Source: CBDCMJ01 sp965218875 (GTDB lineage Bacteria; Chloroflexota; Dehalococcoidia; Lucifugimonadales; UBA3495). Taken from it: DNA of 64,000 nucleotides. Under the pieces are notes generated by a model that saw only the letters and a program-made list of their open reading frames with translations, was not told where the DNA came from and made no database searches. Below, in pieces: positions 63,795 to 64,000 of this stretch; the first letter of the stretch is position 1, and each line of letters starts with the position of its first letter. The stretch covers positions 248,001-312,000 of the forward strand of contig OZ244707.1 of the NCBI GenBank assembly GCA_965218875.1, in the 5' to 3' direction. The translations under genes and the position numbers were made by a program.

Positions 63795-64000
63795 ACAGCG
63801 GCGCGTGCGGTGCTGGCCGGAGTCGCCGGCGCGACTCCCAAGTCAGGCGAGGGCGAAATGCTCCGTATGCTCAAGAGCACGAAGGACTCGGCTGTCAAGG
63901 CTCGCACCCAGGCCGTTAACCAGATGAAGGCCCTGGTCGTCACCGCCCCGGCTGGACTTCGAGAAACACTCCATGGGCTGACTGCCACTGCCCTCTCTGC
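63795..64000 (+). pseudogene. IS110-family transposase fragment (N-terminus missing, C-terminus off window)
   Basis: From about 63795 the frame reads TAARAVLAGVAG, then KSTKDSAVKARTQAVNQMKALVVTAPAGLRETLHGL, the helical linker typical of IS110 transposases. The catalytic N-terminal half is absent; upstream in-frame sequence (VGCANLCVLPGFLEWPN) has no family likeness and no start with a ribosome site. So the element is truncated at its left side, perhaps where it meets the AbiEi region. Confidence 0.65.

Overview
This is a GC-rich bacterial chromosome fragment. The gene mix suggests a Chloroflexota lineage related to SAR202/Dehalococcoidia: repeated amidohydrolase and LLM-flavin oxidoreductase genes, ASPIC/UnbV proteins, Tat-exported RbsB-type binding proteins with FQAC lipoboxes, and many short repeats of the GTCATTCCG...GAGGAATC type. 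That placement is inference from gene content; no rRNA or other taxonomic marker lies in the window.

Positions 1-31 kb are dominated by RbsABC-like importers. Four sets of genes on the minus strand each begin with a Tat-type lipoprotein binding protein (FQAC) followed by a Tat-type binding protein without the lipobox cysteine (YQAY). Set D (9984 to 3833) has two binding proteins, a permease, the only matching ATPase in the window, and a second permease. Set C (16785 to 11950) and set A (31020 to 26131) have two binding proteins and two permeases but no ATPase. Set B (19637 to 17172) has binding proteins only. All four sets start behind a TTGACA-16 bp-(TA-rich -10) promoter, and two of these promoters carry the same 17-bp palindrome. 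A tatA gene lies beside set D. Two paralogous amidohydrolases and a partial flavin oxidoreductase are interleaved and may act on the imported compounds. A membrane permease fused to FG-GAP/UnbV repeats and a second UnbV protein (20.5-26.1 kb, plus strand) separate sets A and B.

Positions 31-46 kb hold small-molecule metabolism genes: an MFS carrier, a carboxymuconolactone-decarboxylase-like protein, an epoxide hydrolase, a dienelactone hydrolase, a methyltransferase, a decayed IS110 element and another flavin oxidoreductase. Next comes a glycine betaine/proline importer whose ATPase and binding protein are on the plus strand while its permease is on the minus strand beyond a PIN toxin-antitoxin pair. 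The permease carries an unusual threefold-repeated N-terminal extension, and the binding protein carries an alanine-rich heptad linker.

Positions 46-60 kb hold an ABC-2 exporter, trehalose synthesis (otsA, otsB) with a HAD hydrolase, a DsbA/FrnE-like oxidoreductase with an in-frame UGA in place of the first active-site cysteine and a fitting SECIS-like hairpin (a probable selenoprotein), a heterodimeric ABC exporter, a repeat-filled non-coding stretch, and argS.

Positions 59.7-64 kb look like mobile DNA: a large serine recombinase, an unknown protein, a frameshifted AbiEii-like toxin gene, its AbiEi-like partner, and a truncated IS110 transposase at the edge. Two 200-bp MITE-like elements with shared 19-bp inverted ends lie at 10.1 and 20.1 kb.
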